NCBI GenBank assembly: GCA_032718475.1
Contig: JAUCBJ010007911.1
Coordinates: 1-64,000 of the forward strand
From: Nemertoderma westbladi
Lineage: Eukaryota > Xenacoelomorpha > Nemertodermatida > Nemertodermatidae
Length of the DNA stretch: 64,000 nucleotides
Direction of reading: 5' to 3'
The notes beneath the pieces were generated by a model. The model had not been told where the DNA came from and searched no databases. It saw nothing but the letters and a program-made list of their open reading frames with translations. Shown one piece after another: positions 31,801 to 43,200 of this stretch. The position numbers and the translations under genes were made by a program. Numbering within the stretch: the stretch's first letter is position 1; each line of letters opens with the position of its first letter.

Positions 31801-34800
31801 AAAGTCAGTATTGAGCCTGCAATATCGAACAGTAAAATCAACCCCAGATTCAGTAATGAGCCTGCAATATCGAACAGTAAAATCAACACCAAAGTCAGTA
31901 TTGAGCCTGCAATATCGAACAGTAAAATCAACCTCAGAGCCAGTAATGGGCCTGTAATATTGAAAACATCAACACCAGAGTCAGTAATGAGCCTGCAATA
32001 ACATCAACTCCAGAGCCAGTAATGAGCCTGCAATATCGAACAGTAAAATCAACCTCAGAGCCAGTAATGGGCCTGTAATATTGAAAAGATCAACACCAGA
32101 GTCAGTAATGAGCCTGCAATAACATCAACACCAGAGTCAGTAATGTGCCTGCAATATCGAACAGTAAAATCAACCCCAGAGCCAGTAATGAGCTTGCAAT
32201 ATCGAACAGTAAAATCAAACCCCGAAACCAGTAATGAGCCTGCAATATCGAACAGTAAAATCAACCCCAGAGCCAGTAATGAGCCTGCAATATCGAACAG
32301 TAAAATCAACCCCAGAGTCAGTAATGAGCCTGCAATATCGAACAGTAAAATCAACACCAGAGTCAGTAATGAGCCTGCGATATCGAACAGTAAAATCAAC
32401 CTCAGAGCCAGTAATGGGCCTGTAATATTGAAAACATCAACACCAGAGTCAGTAATGAGCCTGCAATAACATCAACCCCAGAGCCAGTAATGAGCCTGAA
32501 ATATCAAACAGTAAACTCAACACCAGAGTCAGTAATGAGCCTGCGATATCGAAAAGTAAAATCAACCCCAGAGTCAGTAATGAGCCTGCAATATCGAACA
32601 GTAAAATCAACCCCAGAGCCAGTAATGGGCCTGTAATATTGAAAACATCAACACCAGAGTCAGTAATGACCCTGCAATAACATCAACACCAGAGTCAGTA
32701 ATGAGCCTGCGATATCGAACAGTAAAATCAACATAAGTGTCAGTAATGAGCCTGCGATATCGAACAGTAAAATCAACCCCAGAGCCAGTAATGAGCCTGC
32801 AATATCGAACAGTAAAATCAACACAAGTGTCAGTAATGAGCCTGCGATATCGAACAGTAAAATCAACCCCAGAGCCAGTAATGAGCCTGCAATATCGAAC
32901 AGTAAAATCAACCCCAGAGTCAGTAATGGGACTGCAATATCGAACAGTAAAATCAACACCAAAGTCAGTATTGAGCCTGCAATATCGAACAGTAAAATCA
33001 ACCTCAGAGCCAGTAATGGGCCTGTAATATTGAAAACATCAACACCAGAGTCAGTAATGAGCCTGCAATAACATCAACTCCAGAGCCAGTAATGAGCCTG
33101 CAATATCGAACAGTAAAATCAACCCCAGAGCCAGTAATGGGCCTGAAATATCGAACAGTAAAATCAACACCAAAGTCAGTATTGAGCCTGCAATATCGAA
33201 CAGTAAAATCAACCCCAGAGCCAGTAATGAGCCTGCAATATCGAACAGTAAAATCAACCCCAGAGTCAGTAATGAGCCTGCAATATCGAATAGTAAAATC
33301 AACACTAGAGCAGGAATGGGCCTGAAATATCGAACAGTAAAATCAACACCAAAGTCAGTATTGAGCCTGCAATATCGAACAGTAAAATCAACCCCAGATT
33401 CAGTAATGAGCCTGCAATATCGAACAGTAAAATCAACCCCAGAGCCAGTAATGAGCCTGAAATATCGAACAGTAAAATCAACACCAAAGTCAGTATTGAG
33501 CCTGCAATATCGAACAGTAAAATCAACCCCAGAGCCAGTAATGAGCCTGCAATATCGAACAGTAAAATCAACACCAGAGTCAGTAATGAGCCTGCGATAT
33601 CGAACAGTAAAATCAACCCCAGAGTCAGTAATGAGCTTGCAATATCGAACAGTAAAATCAACACCAGAGTCAGTAATGAGCTTGCAATATCAAACAGTAA
33701 AATCAACCCCAGAGCCAGTAATGGGCCTGTAATATTGAAAACATCAACACCAGAGTCAGTAATAAGCCTACAATAACATCAACACCAGAGTCAGTAATGA
33801 GCCTGCAATATTGAACAGTAAAATCAACCCCATAGCCAGTAATGAGCCTGCAATATCGAACAGTAAAATCAACACCAGAGTCAGTAATGAGCCTGCAATA
33901 ACATCAACACAAGAGTCAGTAATGAGCCTGCAATATCGAACAGTAAAATCAACCCCAGAGCCAGTAATGAGCCTGCAATATCGAACAGTAAAATCAACAC
34001 CAGAGTCAGTAATGAGCCTGCAATAACATCAACCCCAGAGCCAGTAATGAGCCTGAAATATCAAACAGTAAAATCAACACCAGAGTCAGTAATGAGCCTG
34101 CGATATCGAAAAGTAAAATCAACCCCAGAGTCAGTAATGAGCCTGCAATATCGAACAGTAAAATCAACCCCAGAGCCAGTAATGGGCCTGTAATATTGAA
34201 AACATCAACACCAGAGTCAGTAATGACCCTGCAATAACATCAACACCAGAGTCAGTAATGAGCCTGCGATATCGAACAGTAAAATCAACATAAGTGTCAG
34301 TAATGAGCCTGCGATATCGAACAGTAAAATCAACCCCAGAGCCAGTAATGAGCCTGCAATATCGAACAGTAAAATCAACACAAGTGTCAGTAATGAGCCT
34401 GCGATATCGAACAGTAAAATCAACCCCATAGCCAGTAATGAGCCTGCAATATCGAACAGTAAAATCAACACCAGAGTCAGTAATGAGCCTGCAATAACAT
34501 CAACACCAGAGTCAGTAATAAGCCTACAATAACATCAACACCAGAGTCAGTAATGAGCCTGCAATATTGAACAGTAAAATCAACCCCATAGCCAGTAATG
34601 AGCCTGCAATATCGAACAGTAAAATCAACACCAGAGTCAGTAATGAGCCTGCAATAACATCAACACAAGAGTCAGTAATGAGCCTGCAATATCGAACAGT
34701 AAAATCAACCTCAGAGTCAGTAATGGGACTGCAATATCGAACAGTAAAATCAACACCAAAGTCAGTATTGAGCCTGCAATATCGAACAGTAAAATCAACC

Positions 34801-37800
34801 TCAGAGCCAGTAATGGGCCTGTAATATTGAAAACATCAACACCAGAGTCAGTAATGAGCCTGCAATAACATCAACTCCAGAGCCAGTAATGAGCCTGCAA
34901 TATCGAACAGTAAAATCAACCTCAGAGCCAGTAATGGGCCTGTAATATTGAAAAGATCAACACCAGAGTCAGTAATGAGCCTGCAATAACATCAACACCA
35001 GAGTCAGTAATGTGCCTGCAATATCGAACAGTAAAATCAACCCCAGAGCCAGTAATGAGCTTGCAATATCGAACAGTAAAATCAACCCCAGAACCAGTAA
35101 TGAGCCTGCAATATCGAACAGTAAAATCAACCCCAGAGCCAGTAATGAGCCTGCAATATCGAACAGTAAAATCAACCCCAGAGTCAGTAATGAGCCTGCA
35201 ATATCGAACAGTAAAATCAACACCAGAGTCAGTAATGAGCCTGCGATATCGAACAGTAAAATCAACCTCAGAGCCAGTAATGGGCCTGTAATATTGAAAA
35301 CATCAACACCAGAGTCAGTAATGAGCCTGCAATAACATCAACTCCAGAGCCAGTAATGAGCCTGCAATATCGAACAGTAAAATCAACCCCAGAGCCAGTA
35401 ATGGGCCTGAAATATCGAACAGTAAAATCAATACCAAAGTCAGTATTGAGCCTGCAATATCGAACAGTAAAATCAACCCCAGAGCCAGTAATGAGCCTGC
35501 AATATCGAACAGTAAAATCAACCCCAGAGTCAGTAATGAGCCTGCAATATCGAATAGTAAAATCAACACTAGAGCAGGAATGGGCCTGAAATATCGAACA
35601 GTAAAATCAACACCAAAGTCAGTATTGAGCCTGCAATATCGAACAGTAAAATAAACCCCAGATTCAGTAATGAGCCTGCAATATCGAACAGTAAAATCAA
35701 CCCCAGAGCCAGTAATGAGCCTGAAATATCGAACAGTAAAATCAACACCAAAGTCAGTATTGAGCCTGCAATATCGAACAGTAAAATCAACCCCAGAGCC
35801 AGTAATGAGCCTGCAATATCGAACAGTAAAATCAACACCAGAGTCAGTAATGAGCCTGCGATATCGAACAGTAAAATCAACCCCAGAGTCAGTAATGAGC
35901 TTGCAATATCGAACAGTAAAATCAACCCCAGAGCCAGTAATGAGCCTGCAATATCGAACAGTAAAATCAACCCCAGAGCCAGTAATGAGCCTGCAATATC
36001 GAACAGTAAAATCAACACCAGAGTCAGTAATGAGCCTGCGATATCGAACAGTAAAATCAACCCCAGAGTCAGTAATGAGCTTGCAATATCGAACAGTAAA
36101 ATCAACCCCAGAGCCAGTAATGAGCCTGAAATATCGAACAGTAAAATCAACACCAAAGTCAGTATTGAGCCTGCAATATCGAACAGTAAAATCAACCCCA
36201 GATCCAGTAATGAGCCTGCAATATCGAACAGTAAAATCAACACCAAAGTCAGTATTGAGCCTGCAATATCGAACAGTAAAATCAACCTCAGAGCCAGTAA
36301 TGGGCCTGTAATATTGAAAAGATCAACACCAGAGTCAGTAATGAGCCTGCAATAACATCAACACCAGAGTCAGTAATGTGCCTGCAATATCGAACAGTAA
36401 AATCAACCCCAGAGCCAGTAATGAGCTTGCAATATCGAACAGTAAAATCAACCCCAGAACCAGTAATGAGCCTGCAATATCGAACAGTAAAATCAACCCC
36501 AGAGCCAGTAATGAGCCTGCAATATCGAACAGTAAAATCAACCCCAGAGTCAGTAATGAGCCTGCAATATCGAACAGTAAAATCAACACCAGAGTCAGTA
36601 ATGAGCCTGCGATATCGAACAGTAAAATCAACCCCAGAGCCAGTAATGAGCTTGCAATATCGAACAGTAAATTCAACTCCAGAGCCAGTAATGAGCCTGC
36701 AATATCGAACAGTAAAATCAACCCCAGAGCCAGTAATGAGCCTGCAATATCGAACAGTAAAATCAACACCAGAGTCAGTAATGAGCCTGTGATATCGAAC
36801 AGTAAAATCAACCCCAGAGTCAGTATTGAGCCTGCAATATCGAACAGTAAAATCAACCCCAGATCCAGTAATGAGCCTGCAATATCGAACAGTAAAATCA
36901 ACACCAAAGTCAGTATTGAGCCTGCAATATCGAACAGTAAAATCAACCTCAGAGCCAGTAATGGGCCTGTAATATTGAAAAGATCAACACCAGAGTCAGT
37001 AATGAGCCTGCAATAACATCAACACCAGAGTCAGTAATGTGCCTGCAATATCGAACAGTAAAATCAACCCCAGAGCCAGTAATGAGCTTGCAATATCGAA
37101 CAGTAAAATCAACCCCAGAACCAGTAATGAGCCTGCAATATCGAACAGTAAAATCAACCCCAGAGCCAGTAATGAGCCTGCAATATCGAACAGTAAAATC
37201 AACCCCAGAGTCAGTAATGAGCCTGCAATATCGAACAGTAAAATCAACACCAGAGTCAGTAATGAGCCTGCGATATCGAACAGTAAAATCAACCCCAGAG
37301 CCAGTAATGAGCTTGCAATATCGAACAGTAAATTCAACTCCAGAGCCAGTAATGAGCCTGCAATATCGAACAGTAAAATCAACCCCAGAGCCAGTAATGA
37401 GCCTGCAATATCGAACAGTAAAATCAACACCAGAGTCAGTAATGAGCCTGTGATATCGAACAGTAAAATCAACCCCAGAGTCAGTAATGAGCTTGCAATA
37501 TCGAACAGTAAAATCAACCCCAGAGCCAGTAATCAGCCTGCAATATCGAACAGTAAAATCAACCCCAGAGCCAGTAATGAGCTTGCAATATCGAACAGTA
37601 AAATCAACACCAAAGTCAGTAATGAGCCTGCGATATCGAACAGTAAAATCAACCCCAGAGTCAGTAATGAGCTTGCAATATCGAACAGTAAAATCAACCC
37701 CAGAGCCAGTAATGGGCCTGCAATATGGAAAACATCAACCCCAGAGTCAGTAATGAGCCTGCAATAACACCAACACCAGAGTCAGTAATGAGCCTGCAAT

Positions 37801-38062
37801 ATCGAACAGTAAAATCAACCCCAGAGCCAGTAATGAGCCTGCAATATCGAACAGTAAAATCAACACCAGAGTCAGTAATGAGCCTGCAATATCGAACAGT
37901 AAAATCAACCCCAGAGCCAGTAATGGGCCTGAAATATCGAACAGTAAAATCAACACCAGAGTCAGTAATGAGCCTGCAATAACATCAACACCAGAGTCAG
38001 TAATGAGCCTGCAATATCGAACAGTAAAATCAACACCAGAGTCAGTAATGAGTCTGATGCAA
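25854..38062. repeat. minisatellite array A, right part (about 280 units) with higher-order repeats
   Basis: It uses the same 45-bp unit as 11100-13380, resuming in register after the BEL/Pao insertion. Two shorter unit types are common here. One is a 35-bp form with CCTGCAATAACATCAAC. The other is a 41-bp form with GGGCCTGTAATATTGAAAAC. A rare variant with GACCCTGCAATAAC recurs at 27150, 28485, 30042, 31110, 32660 and 34217, showing that multi-unit blocks of about 1.07, 1.34 and 1.55 kb were copied. A 661-bp block repeats at 36335 and 36996. Units decay at the right edge (GAGTCTGATGCAATAAC, about 38050). Confidence 0.97.
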
Positions 38063-38998
38063 TAACATTTACATTATATGTCATTATTTTATTTTATTTT
38101 ATTTTATGCCGTTGTTACATATTGTAGCCTGGTTTCTATGATTGAGCTGTACATCATAGTTAACCAGGGTCCATAGCAGGGGAGGGGGGACACAACAAAC
38201 CGATAAAATTGTCTAATGCTTATTCTTACTGTTAGACATACCTTAGATTACATTGGATAACAATAAATAATATATTAGCTTCTGCAGAATTTTACGCTCT
38301 TTCAAATGGTATGTAGATTGTAGATATTAATATATGTAGTTCGTTGACATTATAAAATTTAAATGCTTTTAACTTTCGTATTGAGTGTCTAGACCTACAA
38401 AACTGCTAGCAATGTTGTACTGATACATGATCTTAATCTGCTTCTATTGGAGGGAAATTTAAATTGTTACAATGTTGACTGTTACTGCAATCTGTTATCT
38501 GAATTACCGGCATGCTTCTTTTTAGTCTGTTAGTGCATAGTGATTGTATTACTTTATTACAGGTCAAATCCGTCCGTACCGGTACCGGTACCGGTATTAA
38601 AATAAATTAGATTATAAATAAAGTATTTTTACATTTTTTGGATTTTTTGGAATAAGGTATTTTTGCAGGATTCCAGGATCAGAGGATGTGGTGTCTTTAT
38701 TTTATATTATAATATAAATTAAACTTTGGCCGTGACAAGAATAAACATTGCCAATAAAAATTAAGTCAAATATATAAATAAATGTTGAAAAATATACCGG
38801 TACCTACCCTGCCAATTATTTTTCGAGTGTGTACTTGGCCTTGCCTTACTACAGTCTATAAGAAGACAGATCTTTATAAAGACTCGACTGATTGGCTTAT
38901 CTAATTGAATGAATGTTTATTATTCTTTACTGCTACTGCACTGCAGTCAGGCAGTGCCGGTAGCAGCCTATCGGATTGGAAAGGGGTGCGTTTAGAGA
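38063..38998. other. upstream region of ITPA
   Basis: This is mostly AT-rich sequence between minisatellite A and the ITPA start codon. A TTTTA tandem run (38085-38107) and an ACCGGT tandem (38577-38595) are visible. The last ~130 bases become less AT-rich and hold a TATA-like box. No other gene is supported. Confidence 0.5.
38873..38880 (+). promoter_or_regulatory. possible TATA element of ITPA
   Basis: TTTATAAA lies 119 bases upstream of the ATG. If used, it would give a 5' UTR of about 90 bases. It is a motif match only, and many ITPA-type housekeeping genes lack TATA boxes. Confidence 0.25.
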
Positions 38999-39079
38999 AT
39001 GAGTTTACCTGTTCAGTGCCGTCCGCGACCGATAAGGTCGCTCGTATTCGTAACCGGAAACAAAAACAAACTAAAAGAG
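38999..39079 (+). CDS. ITPA: ITPA exon 1
   Basis: It encodes 27 residues, [20 protein letters not shown] and then NKNKLKE, ending in phase 0 before GTGAGT. The ATG is chosen because it puts the VTGNKNKL loop about five residues further from the N-terminus than in human ITPA, and the frame is open between them. Longer open frames here are in other registers. Confidence 0.88.
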
Positions 39080-41603
39080 GTGAGTTACAGATTTTTTGTA
39101 TGAAATTTTCATTCATTTGAATTTTGTAGTCCACCCAAATTCTACCACAGATACAAATAAACAAGGCTACTACTGACAGACTGAGTCTAGAGATATGGAA
39201 ACTGCGCTTTAATTAACTTAATTTCATAAAATTTAATTGGGTTTAATTGGGATTTTCTTCGAAGGCGTACTGGCGTAGCGTAGCCTACGCATAGGCGATG
39301 GAATGCAGTTTCGCTTACCCTTATGTAAATCTTTGCGAGTTAACCAATGAATTACTCGAACTGGACCTTTCATAAAAGAGAGGTGAATTCAAATAAGATC
39401 AATATATGAAGTTGTTTGTTATCATCTGGGCACGAGCTATACCGACCGATACAAGATACAATCAATGCAAAGCCACAACAACATACACATCATCCTCCAT
39501 AACGACATACACATCATCCTCCATAACGACATACACATCATCCTCCATAACGACATACACATCATCCTCCATAACGACATACACATCATCCTCCATAACG
39601 ACATACACATCATCCTCCATAACGACATACACATCATCCTCCATAACGACATACACATCATCCTCCATAACGACATACACATCATCCTCCATAACGACAT
39701 ACACATCATCCTCCATAACGACATACACATCATCCTCCATAACGACATACACATCATCCTTTTACTTTGTGCAATTTACAACGTATTTATGCAACTAGCC
39801 TTTACGGCAGTAATCTTTGGAATCTATTTTCAGACGATTGTTCGAGAATACTTAATGCTTGGAATATTAATTTTCGCATTATTTTTAAATTGCCTTTCAA
39901 CTCGCATAGATATATTATTGAACAACTTTTACCTTTTGAACATCCATATATTATGATGCAATCTCGGTTTGTTAATTTTGCACAAATTTTACAATCCTTA
40001 TCTAAACGCGTGATTATATTTATTGGTAATTTGTACCTATAAGATTGTAGGTCGCCGTCGCGTAGTGGTGCCAATTTTCGGACTATAGGAAATTTCTGTA
40101 ATAAATATGACCTTACATCTACTACAACTGACCTTACATCTAAATGTGTAAAAAGTTGAAATGTTCCTCTTATGAAGACCAATGAATGGAAAGTACATTT
40201 CTGCAAGGAATTAATTAATGTGCGCCTCGATACTATGGAGGTAAAAGGTTTCGGTGACCATGAACCAAAATATATTTTGGACTATATTGTTACTTCATAA
40301 CCTACATTCTTTATTATAGCTATATCTTGTATTAAACTTTACCGGTCCGGTTGTGCTATATTTTTTCTTTGGGGCGTGTATGAAATTATATAATAATATA
40401 TATAGGAATAATACAGAGTTATACCGACCCATTCCCACCCACCTACAGCTACAACCGGGAATCGGGACCACCCGTACCGCGCTATTGCTAATCTATAAAT
40501 TGGCTACAGAATTTTATGACTCAAACCAGTAAGATCCGGATTCCAAAATTATAAATTAAGGGAAAGGAGCAGGTTACAGTGGCACGTTGTTTTAACCAAA
40601 ACAATAAACTAAAGTCAATAGAACAGGTTATAGTTTTTATTTTTGGGAGTTATATAAATGTAAAAAAAATCGACTTCCGTAGGGACAATGTTAAATGTAG
40701 AATCCGGATCCGCGTTTTACTCTGACCCATTTATTGTTGCCTGTAAGTGTTCCTGTGCGCAGATTGGTGGAAAACTGGACGCAATAAAATTCATCCCTCT
40801 CCAGGGGAAATTTGACGCAAATAACAGCTGATTACTCTCTAAAATAAAACTGTAACCTGTTCTATTGTGTTTAGTTTATTGTTTTAGTTAAAATAACGTG
40901 CCACTGTAACCTGCTCCTTTCCTAAAATTGAGCATTTAACATTGAGGCGGGATATTTATTCGCCAAGGCGGGTTTTGCGTCGAGTTTCCCCCCTGTCTCC
41001 CTGCGGGTAATGTTCTCCTTTTTGTTTCATCTTATATGTTATAGATTAATAAAATAGTTTTTTTTTACATTAATTATTTTATTTAATGTCCGAGTTCGCT
41101 CGACATAGTTATAGTTCTATATACTGATACCAAATACCGTTACTGATGGCCGAAGCGTACAGCAGTAGATATACCGGTTCCCTGGAACCAAAATCGGAAA
41201 AAAAACGGACAAAAAGTAAAAATACGACAAAAACAAATATACTGAGTGATTTAAACAGATACATAAGAAAGTTTATTCTGATTCAATTACATTCCTTTCC
41301 GGGTCGGGCCGGGCCGGGCATGGGCCGCATTGTAAATATTGGAACGACCGCTATTGTTTAATAATTATAATATACAGTAAACAAAACACAAAAATCTGAA
41401 CCTTTATGTTACACTTTTTTTTTATCACAGAATTAAATTAAATACTTAACATATTTAACTTTCCTGCAACTAGGGTCATTTCTTGATTTAATTGTGTCTT
41501 TGTTTAACTTTGTAATGTACCTTTGCTACATACATACAGTACATAGCTAATCACTTACATATTACTTATATATTACGATACACGTACAGGCTTACATTCT
41601 TAC

Positions 41604-41634
<31 letters not shown>

Positions 41635-43200
41635 GGTGGTAGGGTAGCGGTACTGTCCGGGCTACTATTGACCGCGCTCCGGGGGCTACTATCCAGGGTA
41701 CTATTGTCCGGTATTGTCTGGGGGCTAGAAACTATGTTGACACCTGGAAATTCTGGGAAATTACGACATACCATTTTTTCTTTTTCTCAAACTTTTCTCT
41801 AATCTTTGGCATCTTTTCAATCACACATCTCAATTGAAATAGGCATTATTTCACGTGTCAAAATAGCCGTTGTTTTCTGCTATGCAGTAGGCCTACTGAT
41901 TAGTACGTATGGAGCAGATCTTTAGGAATTACTGGAAAATCTTTCAGAGGACATGACAAGAAGTCTTCTTATAGATTTCATGTCCTCTTAACTCTTAAGA
42001 GATTACATTACATCTCCAAAGAGGATAGGTTTACATATTTAGTGGTATGTTTGCTTTGCCCCGTTGTTGTATTTCTATTTTTTTTAGGTTTCTGATATAA
42101 TTAAACCCGCCACTGGAATCGATGTTGTATCCCGCTCTGTTGATCGTAAGTTAAATTCAATGTTAAGCTAATAAACTTATAGATGTATTTATTATTTAGG
42201 TTCTACTGTATATTGTACTGTATCATCGGTGTGTGGTGATTTTTGATGGCGACAAACTTGTTTAACGGCAGGCGAATATACTCCTGCGATTTATAATTAC
42301 TGTATTGTTCAATTGTTGTGTTACTTTATATCACTGTATATTGTATATCATTGTATATCCAAAAGTCTGCCAGGAATATGATCAGGATCTGCAGTTATAT
42401 CCAAAAAGCTAATCGGTGCAGTCCTGTGCGTAGGAATGCACTGGCACCGGTACCAGTATACTATGTACTTGACCAAATTAATTTAGATTAAATTAAAAAG
42501 GTTTTCAATTTCGTGTAATTCGTTCAAAGTCTGTTAGAAATAAATTTGGGGTTGGCATTATTTTCTACAAAATTTTCTAGTGAGACGGGTCAATGACACT
42601 ATGATTCCTCTAGTTAATGTGGAAGTTACATTACATTACAAACTACATGAACTAATGTTAGTGTAGACAGACATACGTCATCTTTGGTTTGTGAATAGAC
42701 GTATGACGTAATAAATGGCCGATTGTTTATTCCAGTTCACGAATATCAAGGTGAACCCAATGATATTGTTCGTAACAAGTGTTTGGAAGCCGTTCGGTTG
42801 GTTAAAGCTCCTCTTATTGTAGAAGATACCTGTTTGTGTTTCAATGCTTTGGGTGGCCTCCCTGGCCCTTATGTGTAAGTTTATGGACGTACGTGTAAGT
42901 TTATTTACCGGTACTTAATTTATGTTTGTTCTCTTAATTGACGTAAGTGTAATATGCTTCTGTATAAAAATCATAAAAAGTATGATGGCCGACCGGTACC
43001 AACAATTTAAAAGTATAATTATCATGGATTTTAAACTAATTTGTTATCTGTGTAGAAAGTGGTTTGTTGATAAGATAAAACCCATTGGACTGTATAATCT
43101 ACTTTCGGCCTACGAAGATAAATCAGCCTACGCGCTCTGCACGTTCGGATACAATGATGGATATTCAGATGAGGTTCATTTATTTATGGGTATCATCGAG
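38999..43200 (+). CDS. ITPA: ITPA, inosine triphosphate pyrophosphatase, exons 1-4 (3' part beyond the window)
   Basis: Four exons join in frame to 423 bases (141 codons): 38999-39079, 42088-42145, 42736-42874 and 43056-43200. All introns are GT-AG. The product opens with the [12 protein letters not shown] loop that binds the triphosphate. It then has [40 protein letters not shown] and [11 protein letters not shown], all hallmarks of the HAM1/ITPA family. This cytosolic enzyme hydrolyses ITP, dITP and XTP to monophosphates and so clears deaminated purines from nucleotide pools. Human ITPA is 194 residues, so about 55 residues, including the SHR motif, should lie in exons after the minisatellite. 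The second exon is 58 bp and ends in phase 1 within the Leu after Asp, as in human ITPA. No stop or frameshift is seen in these exons. Confidence 0.93.
39477..39763. repeat. 24-bp tandem repeat, 12 copies, in ITPA intron 1
   Basis: The unit is CATACACATCATCCTCCATA followed by ACGA. The copies are virtually identical, so expansion is recent. The length of eight codons opens spurious reading frames on both strands. Confidence 0.95.
39764..40299 (+). pseudogene. LINE reverse transcriptase C-terminal fragment in ITPA intron 1
   Basis: The plus strand reads [33 protein letters not shown] and RYIIEQLLP. In a shifted frame it continues [16 protein letters not shown], and then [15 protein letters not shown] up to a stop at 40299. 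This is the end of RT plus the C-terminal region seen in several invertebrate LINE families (YGSxxW, AWNxxxRxIFxLP, DxRSxxGxNLRxI). It is a 5'-truncated, frame-broken copy of a family different from the 6440-10863 LINE. Confidence 0.6.
40300..40560. other. intron 1 spacer
   Basis: This is AT-rich intron sequence after the LINE fragment. I see no coding or structural feature in it. Confidence 0.4.
40561..40922. mobile_element. MITE with ~84-bp inverted ends in ITPA intron 1
   Basis: The left end starts GGAAAGGAGCAGGTTACAGT and the right end is its inverted copy, with about seven mismatches across ~84 bases (40561-40644 against 40839-40922). The middle is AT-rich with no open frame. Small size, long inverted ends and no coding capacity fit a non-autonomous DNA transposon. 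The target duplication is unclear. Confidence 0.75.
40923..42087. other. intron 1, 3' part
   Basis: This is AT-rich intron sequence. It holds a 28-base G tract (41609-41636) and an 11-bp stem (AGAGGACATGA with TCATGTCCTCT, about 41945-41988). A 71-codon frame at 41146 has a Lys-rich, low-complexity product with no recognisable domain and is not called. Confidence 0.5.
41609..41636. repeat. 28-base G tract
   Basis: This uninterrupted run of G lies in ITPA intron 1. It could fold as a G-quadruplex in DNA or in the pre-mRNA. Its length is prone to replication slippage and assembly error. Confidence 0.85.
42088..42145 (+). CDS. ITPA: ITPA exon 2
   Basis: It has 58 bases after a T-rich tract and TTTTTTAG, encoding [19 protein letters not shown] plus one base of Leu. 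The donor is GTAAGT. Length and phase equal those of human exon 2. Confidence 0.9.
42736..42874 (+). CDS. ITPA: ITPA exon 3
   Basis: It encodes [32 protein letters not shown] and [13 protein letters not shown], with the acceptor TTCCAG and donor GTAAGT. It contains the strongly conserved [18 protein letters not shown] block with the metal-binding Glu-Asp. Confidence 0.95.
43056..43200 (+). CDS. ITPA: ITPA exon 4
   Basis: It encodes [34 protein letters not shown] and [11 protein letters not shown], ending in phase 0 at GAG before GTGAGT. The last residues (MGIIE) replace the usual RGRTE-like sequence before the Gly that should start the next exon. The last nine bases are the seed of minisatellite B. 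Confidence 0.93.

Noticed and set aside
38905-39120. 71-codon frame overlapping ITPA exon 1
   Set aside because: It is in a different register from the [12 protein letters not shown] peptide and runs through the splice donor.
39406-39956. 130- and 163-codon frames at the 24-bp repeat
   Set aside because: They are made of the repeat itself ([16 protein letters not shown]). The downstream part belongs to a LINE fragment.
41146-41361. 71-codon frame as ITPA upstream exon
   Set aside because: It lacks ITPA motifs and is not needed: exon 1 at 38999 and exon 2 at 42088 join in phase 0.
42666-42711. Stem TACGTCAT/ATGACGTA in ITPA intron 2 as a CRE-type element
   Set aside because: It is an eight-base match in AT-rich intron sequence with no support for function.
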